From assembly GCF_002835995.1 (NCBI RefSeq), contig NZ_PJBZ01000065.1, positions 1-43,328 on the forward strand: a stretch of DNA of 43,328 bases, in the 5' to 3' direction. How positions within the stretch are numbered: position 1 is the stretch's first letter; each line of letters begins with the position of its first letter. The notes beneath the pieces are model-generated. The model ran no database searches. It was not told the DNA's origin and was given only the letters and a program-made list of their open reading frames with translations. Positions 27,745 through 35,514 of this stretch are shown piece by piece. The DNA comes from Psychromonas sp. Urea-02u-13. Its GTDB lineage: Bacteria; Pseudomonadota; Gammaproteobacteria; Enterobacterales; Psychromonadaceae. The position numbers were made by a program, and so were the translations under genes.

Positions 27745-29301
27745 TTAATTAAACACGTCTTTATATCGTTCATTTACCGAAATAATTTGGTTCTGATGTT
27801 TCCTAAAAGCAGCCACAACAAGTGGGTCAAAATGCAGTCCTTCTTGGTCGTTTATAAACTGAACTACTTCTTCCATCGGCCAGGCTTTTTTATAACAACG
27901 GTCATGCGCAAGTGCATCAAATACATCGGCAAGTGAGGCAATACGACCCACTAAATCAATCTCTTCACCTTTTAAACCATTAGGATAACCAGTGCCGTCC
28001 CACTTTTCATGATGCTGATAACTGATTAGCGCAGCATATTTCAAGATATCTTGATTTGAGTAACGCACCAATTCATAACCAATCTCAACATGAGACTGCA
28101 TGATCTTCCACTCTTCTGGTGTAAATGAACCCGGCTTGTGCAGGATATGATCCGGAATACCAATTTTACCCAAGTCATGTAGTGGAGACGCTGATTTTAT
28201 TTTCTCAGATTCTGGCACGCTGTAACCTAGCTCGAGCGCTAAAATACGTGAAATTTCAGCAACTCGACGGATGTGGTTACCTGTTTCTTTCGACTTATGC
28301 TCAATCGCTTCACCGAGAAGGTAGACAATTTCACGTTGCCCTTCATCGAGTTCATGGCGCAGTTCTTCATTATCAAAAGAGGTTTTAGTATTGCTGGCAA
28401 AAAGTTCTACTAAGGAAATATCTTGTTTTGAAAGCTGTGAGAAACCTTCAAAATAAAATATAACGGTTTTAGCTGAGCTACTTTGCATATTCAAAACAAA
28501 TGCATTTTCATTATAGATATGACGTTGCTGTGCAATACTTTGCGATATTAAAATAGAAGCTTGATCTGGGATCTTATCTATATCATCAATATGGTTGAGG
28601 TGTGAAAAATCGCCACGTGCCTCAAGCAGTTGGAATACAGACTGATCACAATAAATACCGAGTGCAGAAAGGTTATATGCTGGTGTTTGAGTGCATTGCT
28701 TGACTAATTTACCGAGGTAATTAATCGTTTCATCAACTAACGACTCATAAGTCATCGCATCAAAAAGGGCGCTAGATGATTCAATAACAAGCTCTAAGCC
28801 TTTCTGGTTTTTTCTTAAGTTAATGATGTTCTGATAAGAACGTAATGTGGTACACATTAACGTATCAAGTTTAATGCCACTGAGTTCTGTTTTGTTTTTA
28901 TAATCAGAAATTTCATATTCACGAATTATCTTACGCTCAGGCGCTTGCCCAGGCTGACCAGTACGTAATACGATACGTGTTGCTGTGTTATTAAATTCAT
29001 TACGAATAGTTTCGATTAAACGTAAACCCGCGTCATCGGTTTCCATAACAACATCAATCAATGCAACGGCAATATCATCATGCTCTAAAAAAAGCTGTTC
29101 AGCTTCGTAAGCGGAGTAAGCACTGATAAAATGTAAGGGAGTGTCATCCCATTCAAAATTCGACAGAACGAGTTTTGTAACCGCGTGGACTTCTTCGTCA
29201 TCATCGACAATCAAGACTTTCCAGGGTGAAAGGTGAAGTGACAGTGGCTCATCCACATTTGTTACATCATCTTCTATAAAAAGAAGATCATTATCATTCA
29301 T
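27745..29301 (-). CDS. Response regulator with DUF3369 and HD-GYP phosphodiesterase domains
   Basis: 518 aa, cytoplasmic. Receiver about 27-150 with Asp33/Asp34, phosphoacceptor Asp83 in LIDVVM, Thr114 and Lys135; DUF3369 about 150-320; HD-GYP about 325-510. The HD-GYP metal site is intact: His343, His375-Asp376 (HDLGKIGIPD), His430-His431 and GYP at 438-440 in HHEKWDGTGYP. HD-GYP enzymes linearise or hydrolyse cyclic di-GMP, so this one should be active, unlike the GGDEF-EAL protein at 7.5 kb. No histidine kinase is adjacent (orphan regulator). The receiver ends with the RTGQPGQAPE motif usual in this family. Confidence 0.9.
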   Translation of the reverse strand: MNDNDLLFIEDDVTNVDEPLSLHLSPWKVLIVDDDEEVHAVTKLVLSNFEWDDTPLHFISAYSAYEAEQLFLEHDDIAVALIDVVMETDDAGLRLIETIRNEFNNTATRIVLRTGQPGQAPERKIIREYEISDYKNKTELSGIKLDTLMCTTLRSYQNIINLRKNQKGLELVIESSSALFDAMTYESLVDETINYLGKLVKQCTQTPAYNLSALGIYCDQSVFQLLEARGDFSHLNHIDDIDKIPDQASILISQSIAQQRHIYNENAFVLNMQSSSAKTVIFYFEGFSQLSKQDISLVELFASNTKTSFDNEELRHELDEGQREIVYLLGEAIEHKSKETGNHIRRVAEISRILALELGYSVPESEKIKSASPLHDLGKIGIPDHILHKPGSFTPEEWKIMQSHVEIGYELVRYSNQDILKYAALISYQHHEKWDGTGYPNGLKGEEIDLVGRIASLADVFDALAHDRCYKKAWPMEEVVQFINDQEGLHFDPLVVAAFRKHQNQIISVNERYKDVFN

Positions 29302-29561
29302 AAATATATCTCGGAAACATTATTTAAAACTCGAAAAACAGGCTTAGAATCAAAAAAATCAGATAGCCTAGAAGATATAGTTGCTGAAATGCAACTCACG
29401 AATCATTATCATTGTATTTTAAAATTGTAATAGTGATTTGTGTACGCTTTTATTATAGTTTGTGATTAATTTCATATCTTATTCTATGTAATATTAATCC
29501 TAGTCTGAATTTTAGACGCTTTTTTAGTTACTGCCAGAATATATTTAAAAAAGGACTCATC
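29302..29561. promoter_or_regulatory. Divergent HD-GYP/cobT promoter region
   Basis: 260 AT-rich bases between divergent starts. AATCATTATCATTGTA (29401-29416) resembles half of a Fur box: on the minus strand TACAAT-GATAAT-GATTCG, with one perfect hexamer. I looked for a cobalamin riboswitch ahead of cobT (B12-box sequence) and saw none. No clear sigma-70 pair for either gene. Confidence 0.3.
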
Positions 29562-30611
29562 GTGTTTGTTATTAATTCATTAATGAAGCAATTACCTCTC
29601 GAATTTCTTGATAATGTTAAACAAGTCATTGACTTGAAAACAAAACCTCAAGGAAGTCTGGGGGCTTTAGAAGGTCTGGCAAGTAAAATTGCACATATTC
29701 AGCATAGTATATCGCCTGTATTAAAAAATCCTTGTTTAATTATTTTTGCCGCTGATCACGGTATTGCTGATCAAGGTGTTAGTTTGTTTCCCAAAGCTGT
29801 TACCGAGCAAATGGTGCTGAATTTTTTAGCGGGCGGGGCTGCCATTAACTGTTTTTCTCGACAACATGATTTAGATCTCAATATTGTTAATGCAGGTGTT
29901 TGTGCAGATTTTAATATTAGTGATGCTCATTTTATTAATGCGCCGATTGCCAAAGGTACCAATAATTTTTTAGAAACCCAGGCAATGAGTGAAGCTCAAT
30001 GTCAGCAAGCCTTAAATCAGGGTGCCGAAATAGTGGTTAATAAATTCAACGCGGGTTGTAATGTGATTGGTTTTGGCGAAATGGGCATTGCAAACACCAC
30101 TTCTGCGGCAGCCATTATGGCGGCTCTGTTAAACCTATCGGGCGAAGCATGTGCAGGAAGAGGAACCGGGGTTGATGACAAAGGTGTTACCTTTAAAGCA
30201 AAAGTTATTGAACAAGCGCTTGAATTGCATCAATTAAGAGGTGCAACTGTAGTGCAAATATTACAAAAAGTGGGGGGCTTTGAAATTGTAATGATGGTTG
30301 GCGCGATGTTAAAAGCGGCTGAACTTTCAATGTTAGTGTTAGTTGATGGTTTTATTTGTTCGGTTGCTGCATTAGCCGCCAGTAAAATGAATGAACACTT
30401 TATTGATTACACACAGTTTTGCCACCAATCTAACGAGCAAGCGCATCAACGGGTATTGGAACATTTAGGTGTGCAACCTTTGCTTAATTTAGGATTACGT
30501 TTAGGTGAGGGCTCGGGAGTCGCTATTGCTTATCCTCTCATTGTTTCTGCTGTTACGTTTTTTAATGAGATGGCCTCTTTTGCCGATGCAGGTGTCTCTG
30601 AAAGCGAGTAA
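29562..30611 (+). CDS. cobT: Nicotinate-nucleotide:dimethylbenzimidazole phosphoribosyltransferase
   Basis: 349 aa. Makes alpha-ribazole phosphate from nicotinate mononucleotide and dimethylbenzimidazole for the lower ligand of cobalamin. KPQGSLGALE near residue 28, ADHGIADQGVSLFP, GEMGIANTTSAAA (about 173-185), GRGTGVDDKG and LRLGEGSGVAIA, with Glu316 at the position of the catalytic Glu of Salmonella CobT. Start is GTG 29562 with AAAGGA upstream. First gene of a cobT-cobS-cobC run. Confidence 0.95.
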   Translation: MFVINSLMKQLPLEFLDNVKQVIDLKTKPQGSLGALEGLASKIAHIQHSISPVLKNPCLIIFAADHGIADQGVSLFPKAVTEQMVLNFLAGGAAINCFSRQHDLDLNIVNAGVCADFNISDAHFINAPIAKGTNNFLETQAMSEAQCQQALNQGAEIVVNKFNAGCNVIGFGEMGIANTTSAAAIMAALLNLSGEACAGRGTGVDDKGVTFKAKVIEQALELHQLRGATVVQILQKVGGFEIVMMVGAMLKAAELSMLVLVDGFICSVAALAASKMNEHFIDYTQFCHQSNEQAHQRVLEHLGVQPLLNLGLRLGEGSGVAIAYPLIVSAVTFFNEMASFADAGVSESE

Positions 30612-30636
30612 TATTTTTAATTACAAAGGATTGGTC

Positions 30637-31452
30637 ATGTTGAAATTATTAAAAAAGCAGTTAACGCTGATCTTTTATGCGCTTTCTTATTTCACTCGAG
30701 TGCCTATTCCTGCTTCTATCGAGTTTGATAACCAACAGTTTCATAAAGCGAACGCCTATTTACCTTTTATAGGACTGTTTGTTGCGATTGTAATGAGTGT
30801 GATCTTTTATCTTTGCCTACAATTATTTTCCGTTCCAGTCAGTATCATTTTGATGCTAGTGACTTCCCTATTATTAACAGGCGCATTACATGAAGATGGT
30901 TTTGCCGACTGTTGCGATGGACTTGGCGGTGGGTATGACGCAACACAGCGTTTAAAAATAATGAAAGACAGCCAAATAGGCACTTATGGTGGCATTGGTT
31001 TAATTCTGCTTTTTTTGTTGAAATTTAATTTATTAATTGAATTAGCAGATATAAGTTTTGAAACCTTAATAATTAGTTTATTGGTCGCACATACGCTAAG
31101 CCGCTATGGAGCACTTTGTATCATGCAAGCCATGCCTTATGTGCGTCTAGCAGAAGCAGGTAAAGTACAAAGTTTGACGAATAAATTAAACAGCAAGTAT
31201 TTCGTTTTTGCATCATTGGTAACGGCAGTGTTAACAGTATTGTTATTATTCAGCCTTTCAAAAATAAACACATTCATCGATATTGCTGTTGTAGCGCCAA
31301 TAGTTACGTTGATAGTTGCCGTGATAGTCGCTAGCTTATATAAGCTATTTGATAAAAATTTAGCAGGTTATACCGGAGACTGTTTAGGGTTTACGCAACA
31401 AAGCTTAGAGCTGTCGATTTTATTAGCATTAACCGTGCTACTTGCAAGATGA
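30637..31452 (+). CDS. cobS: Adenosylcobinamide-GDP ribazoletransferase (cobalamin synthase)
   Basis: 271 aa inner-membrane protein joining adenosylcobinamide-GDP with alpha-ribazole(-phosphate). ATG 30637 is chosen because AAAGGA precedes it; the open frame extends back into cobT but without support. FTRVPIP near residue 22, ALHEDGFADCCDGLGGG (about 86-102, acidic metal site) and a GDCLG block near residue 247; about six hydrophobic segments. 25 bp after cobT and overlapping cobC by 4 bp (ATGA). Confidence 0.95.
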   Translation: MLKLLKKQLTLIFYALSYFTRVPIPASIEFDNQQFHKANAYLPFIGLFVAIVMSVIFYLCLQLFSVPVSIILMLVTSLLLTGALHEDGFADCCDGLGGGYDATQRLKIMKDSQIGTYGGIGLILLFLLKFNLLIELADISFETLIISLLVAHTLSRYGALCIMQAMPYVRLAEAGKVQSLTNKLNSKYFVFASLVTAVLTVLLLFSLSKINTFIDIAVVAPIVTLIVAVIVASLYKLFDKNLAGYTGDCLGFTQQSLELSILLALTVLLAR

Positions 31453-32057
31453 GCAATACACTCGAGTTATATCTAATTCGCCATACTGAGCCGTTAATTG
31501 AAAAGGGCGTTTGTTATGGACAGCTTGATTGTGATGTCACAGCTGATTATGCAAAACAGCTAAAAAAGATCGGGGCGTATTTTAACGATAAAGACATTCA
31601 TGCTATTTATAGCAGCCCCTTGTTACGTTGTGCAAAACTGGCGGAAGATTTGACCGCGTTACATCCTCCTTTGTCTGTTACCTATAAAGAAGACTTTAAA
31701 GAGATTAACTTTGGTGAGTGGGAAGGTGTTAAATGGAATGACATCAATCGTGGAAAAATAGATGAGTGGAATAACAATCGTTTAGACTTTCAGTTTCCCG
31801 GGGGCGAAACACCTTCGTCATTTCATTCTCGTGTCATTCAGGCACTCTGTGAAATTACCGATGAAACTCAGTGTGATAATACAAGCCATAAGGTTTTAGT
31901 GATTGCACATGCTGGAGTAATCCGCAGTATTCTTTGCCATTATTTACATATCCCATTTTATCATTCAACAGGATTAAACATCGATTATGCGAGTATATCC
32001 AAAGTGACTTTATTAGGAAATGTTGCTTCATGTCGCTTTGTTAACAGTGTGTTGTAG
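31449..32057 (+). CDS. cobC: Alpha-ribazole phosphatase
   Basis: 202 aa histidine-phosphatase family enzyme expected to remove phosphate from alpha-ribazole-5'-phosphate (or adenosylcobalamin-phosphate). LIRHTEP with catalytic His12, NFGEWEG (family Glu region about 86-92), GGETPSSFHSRV, and the second His in VIAHAGVIRSIL. The start codon overlaps the cobS stop (ATGA), so translation is coupled. Assignment to CobC rests on the cobTS context; the fold alone would also allow other phosphoglycerate-mutase-like phosphatases. CobU is not in the window. Confidence 0.9.
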   Translation: MSNTLELYLIRHTEPLIEKGVCYGQLDCDVTADYAKQLKKIGAYFNDKDIHAIYSSPLLRCAKLAEDLTALHPPLSVTYKEDFKEINFGEWEGVKWNDINRGKIDEWNNNRLDFQFPGGETPSSFHSRVIQALCEITDETQCDNTSHKVLVIAHAGVIRSILCHYLHIPFYHSTGLNIDYASISKVTLLGNVASCRFVNSVL

Positions 32058-32071
32058 TGATTGTCCCTGCT

Positions 32072-32116
32072 AAACAGAAGAAGCTACGTACTTGGGCTGT
32101 TAGTTCTCTAAAATAG
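32072..32116 (+). pseudogene. 3'-terminal remnant of a lost porin-associated lipoprotein gene
   Basis: In frame this reads KQKKLRTWAVSSLK then TAG. It matches the last residues of the intact lipoprotein at 33869-34660 (EQKNLRTWAVGNLK, TAG), and the homology continues into the following noncoding DNA. No upstream homology remains after cobC, so only the tail of an ancient extra copy survives. Confidence 0.75.
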
Positions 32117-32410
32117 CGATAAATCTATCCTCATCATTATTCTGCCAGTAATCATTTAGGTTGTTTTTACATCGCCAGCCTAAAAAAACTCCTTTTTCTA
32201 TTTGATATATCTTCAATTCAAAGTCAACTCAATAAATAGTTAAAACCTTAATTCGCCATAAAAATAAAGGCAACATCATTTAGGCTGTTTTAACGGATGA
32301 TCTGGCTCACAGAATGCCTTGTAAATTTGATCTCAAACGTATAAAAACATCAAAACATAAGCATTTTAACTGCAAGCTATTGTTTTTTAAAGGCGTTGTT
32401 TTTGGTTTAA

Positions 32411-32416
32411 TATAAT
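32411..32416 (+). promoter_or_regulatory. Candidate porin promoter -10 (TATAAT)
   Basis: A perfect TATAAT in copy A, not kept in copy B (which has CAATAATATT). No convincing -35 at 16-18 bp. If used, the porin mRNA would have a leader of about 270 nt including the conserved hairpin block. Confidence 0.3.
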
Positions 32417-32468
32417 ATTGTGATCAACCTCTTTTTTTGAACGGCTAGATGCTGAATTCAATTGATAA

Positions 32469-32570
32469 TTTGCACCACGAAGGTAGTATCGGTTTCAAGC
32501 AGACAGGTTGAGGTTCATTACTTAGTCTGTCGAAGTTAAAAAGAAATGGTTCGCTTTTTAACTCAACTTA
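32469..32570 (+). ncRNA. Conserved structured leader/small RNA candidate, copy A
   Basis: Starts with TTTGCACCACGAAGGTAGT and contains two stems: AGACAGG (32511-32517) with TCTGTCG (32526-32532), and AGTTAAAAAG (32534-32543) with CTTTTTAACT (32554-32563) around an AAATGGTTCG loop. In copy B the second stem has a T-A pair replaced by C-G, a compensatory change. ATG of the porin lies about 120 bp downstream, so here it would be part of the porin leader. Confidence 0.45.
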
Positions 32571-32692
32571 TTTTCATTGAGAATGTGGTGTTCGGATGAA
32601 AATAAAGCAATTTCTAACAATACAATTTGGCTTCATGGATTTATGGAATAAGGAAGCCAATAAACAATTATGTTTATTTAAAGGATATTATT

Positions 32693-33790
32693 ATGTTTAA
32701 GAAAACACTTATAGCCGCTGCACTTACAACAGTTGCATTTTCTGCATCAGCTTATGAAATCGGCGTTAATGATGAAATAGCTGTAGAAGTTTACGGTGTA
32801 GCAGCTATTTCAGCAGTCAGCCTTAACGTAGGCGATAATAATCAAGAACTTCGTTACCCTAAAACAGATGCAGACGATAAGGTTACACAAACTCATACTG
32901 AATCGACAGGCTATGAATTAGAAAATGAATCTCGCATCGGTTTCCGTGCAGGTAAAAACATGACGGATAGTATTCATGTTTTCATGCAAGTTGAATCTGG
33001 TTACGTTGGTAACTTTAAAAATGGTGGCGCAGGTGCTTCGGGTAAATTAGGTGTACGTGATACATTTATTGGTTTAGGTGGTGATTGGGGTAAAGTACGT
33101 TTCGGTCGAGTTTTAACGCCGATGTATGAACTTATCGATTGGCCATATTCTAATCCTGGTCTAGGTATTGTATTTGACTGGGGCGGTAGTGTTAAAGGTT
33201 ACAATGATCGCCATTCTGACCAAGTGCGTTATGACTCTCCAACATGGGGTGGTTTTAACTTTGCAGCTTCTACCGGTCGTGGAGACTCAACATCATCTGA
33301 TTCTTATTTTTATGGCTTAAACGCAAAATATACATTCAGCACTGTAACATTAATGGCTGGTATGGAGTCTAACCAAGACTTTAAAGGCTACGAAGATATG
33401 GATGTACTGACATATTTAGTTGGTTTTGAAGCTGGTTTACCTGGTGGCTTTAGCGTAGCGGGTGCTTTCAAACAAGCTGATTCATCAAATAGCTTTGTTA
33501 ATGCTAACTGGAAAGAGCAAGCTGGAGATGCAAGCCAAGGTTCATACTCTTTAATTGCGCAATACTGGAATGGTCCATTAGGACTTAAAGCGGGTTATGC
33601 TGCAACATTAGATTCTGAATTAAATGGACAAACTCAAAATGATGCAGATACTGTTGTATCATTCCAAGTAATGGGTGCTGTTAATGGTTTTGTTCCTTAT
33701 GTACGTGTTGCTGGTCGTACATTAGAGTCAGTATATGTCGACGCTGATACTGATATTGTAGTACGTGTTGGTCTTGAATACGGTTTCTAA
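32693..33790 (+). CDS. Outer-membrane porin (Gram-negative general porin family)
   Basis: 365 aa. Signal peptide of about 20 residues (FSASA cut site), then a beta-barrel sequence of alternating strands ending in Tyr-Gly-Phe, the C-terminal aromatic signal for BAM assembly. Motifs GFRAGKNMTDSIHVFMQVE, WGKVRFGRV, and DQVRYDSPTWGGF are those of OmpC-like trimeric porins; the constriction-loop region is around 110-140. Substrate cannot be told. ATG 32693 is chosen for its AAAGGA ribosome site and because the signal peptide starts there; the upstream frame to TTG 32627 is not needed. Followed by a terminator and then a lipoprotein gene. Confidence 0.9.
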   Translation: MFKKTLIAAALTTVAFSASAYEIGVNDEIAVEVYGVAAISAVSLNVGDNNQELRYPKTDADDKVTQTHTESTGYELENESRIGFRAGKNMTDSIHVFMQVESGYVGNFKNGGAGASGKLGVRDTFIGLGGDWGKVRFGRVLTPMYELIDWPYSNPGLGIVFDWGGSVKGYNDRHSDQVRYDSPTWGGFNFAASTGRGDSTSSDSYFYGLNAKYTFSTVTLMAGMESNQDFKGYEDMDVLTYLVGFEAGLPGGFSVAGAFKQADSSNSFVNANWKEQAGDASQGSYSLIAQYWNGPLGLKAGYAATLDSELNGQTQNDADTVVSFQVMGAVNGFVPYVRVAGRTLESVYVDADTDIVVRVGLEYGF

Positions 33791-33818
33791 ATTAAACAAA
33801 TAATATTGTTTTTTATCA

Positions 33819-33847
33819 AACGCCAGCTTATGCTGGCGTTTTTTTTA
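33819..33847 (+). terminator. Porin terminator
   Basis: AACGCCAGC, loop TTAT, GCTGGCGTT and a run of T. It ends 22 bp before the lipoprotein start, so the lipoprotein may be expressed by readthrough at a lower level than the porin. Confidence 0.9.
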
Positions 33848-33868
33848 TTCTCTAAAAGGTCATATATC

Positions 33869-34660
33869 ATGCTTAAAAAAATAATTTTATTAAGTTCTGT
33901 ACTCATTCTATCTGCTTGTGCAACAAATCCAGAAGGCATCAGTAGCGAGCAGTTTGCAACAAGTGCAAAATTAACTAAAGGTTATAATTTCACGCAAGTA
34001 ACAGGTGAAAAAATTCGTCCTATCAACTTGACTGAAAAAAATGGTTTATTGGTGATGAGTGCAGAGGCTACGCTGGGGCTGATGATCGGTGAGGCGCAAA
34101 CATCAACACTGGCACTCAATTTAAAGTTTCTTGAAAATTATCAGAAATATTATTTTGCGAGAATTAATGATGTAAACCAAAAAATAACCCAACGTAAAGA
34201 AACCGTTAGACAATGTGATGATCAGTGTTCGATTACCCAATATATGCTTATTAATATAAAAACTGATGACTTGCTTGCAGCAAGAGAGCAAGGTTTAGTT
34301 TTTTCAATCAATAAAACAGATAACAATACTGATTTTATTTTTAAAATTCCAAGTAACTATATAGATGGTTTATTAAAGAGATATGAAATTGAGCATACAG
34401 TCCCTAATACACCGATAAATACGCTTGTAAGTACGTCTGTTGAAGAAAGTAAAGCCACTGAAATGACGCAATATTGGTTTAATAAACTAGATAGCGAAGA
34501 GCAGATTGCTTTTTCAACTTGGGCAATTAAAAGCAGTAAAAAAGAGTTAACCTTTATAGATGGCAGTAAAAATCTTGAGAAACTGCATTATTGGTATCAA
34601 GAAGCAACTAAAGTTGAACAGAAAAATTTACGAACTTGGGCTGTTGGTAATCTAAAATAG
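33869..34660 (+). CDS. Lipoprotein next to porin, paralogue 1
   Basis: 263 aa. Lipoprotein signal with LSAC lipobox (Cys17). I do not recognise the family. It shares with the lipoprotein at 35515 a TQVxGxxIxPxxLxE-type segment after the signal, an R-x-CDD-x-C-x-x-TQ cysteine pair near the middle, and an I-P-x-x-Y segment (SNYIDGLLKRY here). The last 75 residues (after about 190) are extra relative to that paralogue. Start ATG 33869 has AAAAGG 9 bp upstream; the open frame back to 33806 covers the porin terminator and is rejected. A porin-linked outer-membrane or periplasmic role is inference from location. Confidence 0.8.
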   Translation: MLKKIILLSSVLILSACATNPEGISSEQFATSAKLTKGYNFTQVTGEKIRPINLTEKNGLLVMSAEATLGLMIGEAQTSTLALNLKFLENYQKYYFARINDVNQKITQRKETVRQCDDQCSITQYMLINIKTDDLLAAREQGLVFSINKTDNNTDFIFKIPSNYIDGLLKRYEIEHTVPNTPINTLVSTSVEESKATEMTQYWFNKLDSEEQIAFSTWAIKSSKKELTFIDGSKNLEKLHYWYQEATKVEQKNLRTWAVGNLK

Positions 34661-35130
34661 CGATAAATTTATCCTGATCATTATTCTGCCTGTAATCATT
34701 TAGGTTGGTTTTTAATTACCAATCTAAAAAACTTCTTTTTCTATCGATGTATCTTAAATATCAATTCAACTCGTGAACTGTAAAAATATTGATTTTTCAT
34801 AAAATGAAGTAAATGTCATTTGCATTGGTTTTCTTGATGATCTAGTTACAAAACACCCTCTAAATTTGATTTCAAAGTGTTTAAACATCAAAAAACTATG
34901 TGTTTTAACTTAACTTATTGTTTTAAAGTGGTTGTAATTGGATCCCAATAATATTGGGATCGACCTCTTTTTTTGAACGACCAAATGCTAAATTCCATTG
35001 GTAATTTGCACCACGAAGGTAGTCTTAATTTCAAGCAGACAGGTTGATGTTCATTACTTAGCCTGTCTAAGCTAAAAAGAAATGGTTCGCTTTTTAGCTT
35101 AACTTTTTTATTTAGGACATGATGTTTTGG
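34619..35130 (+). repeat. Long direct repeat, copy B (downstream of lipoprotein)
   Basis: About 512 bp matching copy A (32075-32595): it begins in the last codons of the lipoprotein gene and runs through noncoding DNA. In copy A a porin follows; here a GGTAAAA array and no porin follow, so a second porin was probably lost. A copy-specific palindrome GATCCCAAT-AAT-ATTGGGATC lies at about 34940-34960. Confidence 0.85.
35005..35108 (+). ncRNA. Conserved structured small RNA candidate, copy B
   Basis: Same block as in copy A. Stems are stronger: AGACAGG (35037-35043) with CCTGTCT (35062-35068), and TAAGCTAAAAAG (35068-35079) with CTTTTTAGCTTA (35090-35101), followed by a T-run, which makes a good intrinsic terminator. 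With no porin after it, this copy could act as a free-standing RNA. Promoter not identified. Confidence 0.4.
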
Positions 35131-35170
35131 TAAAAGGTAAAAGGTAAAAGGTAAAAGGTAAAAGGTAAAA
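35129..35170. repeat. GGTAAAA heptamer array, 6 perfect units
   Basis: Six consecutive GGTAAAA units directly after the end of copy B, then a decayed GTAAAAA. Period 7 like the AGCTNNN arrays, but of different sequence. Confidence 0.95.
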
Positions 35171-35205
35171 GTAAAAAATCAGAGCAATATCTGAAGAAAC
35201 TAGCA

Positions 35206-35322
35206 ATGGAATTTGATGCGGGGGAAGTTAATCTTAAAAGTTATGATCTATCATATCAAACTGCGTTAGATGAATGTTGTAAGTTAGAGAATGCGTTTAT
35301 ATTAGGCATGTTAGGGCAATAA
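35206..35322 (+). pseudogene. Small ORF, possible gene remnant (38 codons)
   Basis: ATG 35206 to TAA, with the frame open upstream for about 14 more codons without a start. The product is acidic with a Cys-Cys pair (ALDECCKLENAFILG) and has the look of a protein C-terminus. No clear ribosome site. I do not recognise it. It may be a fragment left where sequence was lost after copy B. Confidence 0.3.
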
Positions 35323-35454
35323 TATTTATAGTGAATACTCAGATGGTTTGGAGTTTTATAGCCTCTGGGATGCGGGGCGAAGAGCAGGCTCGGTTCCAAA
35401 TATGTAAATGCATAATTATCTTCGCATTTTAAAGATGATTATCAGCAAATTATA

Positions 35455-35481
35455 TTGAAAATTTATTGCCTGTGATATATT
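35455..35481 (+). promoter_or_regulatory. Candidate extended -10 promoter for lipoprotein 2
   Basis: TG-A-TATATT (35473-35481) is a good extended -10; TTGAAA (35455-35460) stands 15 bp upstream, slightly short. Transcription would begin about 27 bp before ATG 35515. Confidence 0.4.
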
Positions 35482-35514
35482 CAGCACTACTTGCCTGAAT
35501 CAACTGGAAATATC

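Larger units (their letters stand above)
32075..32595 (+). repeat. Long direct repeat, copy A (upstream of porin)
   Basis: About 520 bp, matching 34619-35130 throughout. Similarity is highest at both ends: the lipoprotein tail and first 75 bp, and the last 100 bp (about 90 percent identical by eye at 32460-32563). This explains the otherwise gene-free stretch between cobC and the porin. Confidence 0.85.

Noticed and set aside
29302..29561. Cobalamin riboswitch upstream of cobT
   Set aside because: No B12-box-like sequence or multi-stem layout could be recognised by eye; a covariance search would be needed to be certain.
32596..32700. 34-codon leader peptide overlapping the porin start
   Set aside because: No good ribosome site, ordinary composition, and not kept in copy B; most likely chance.
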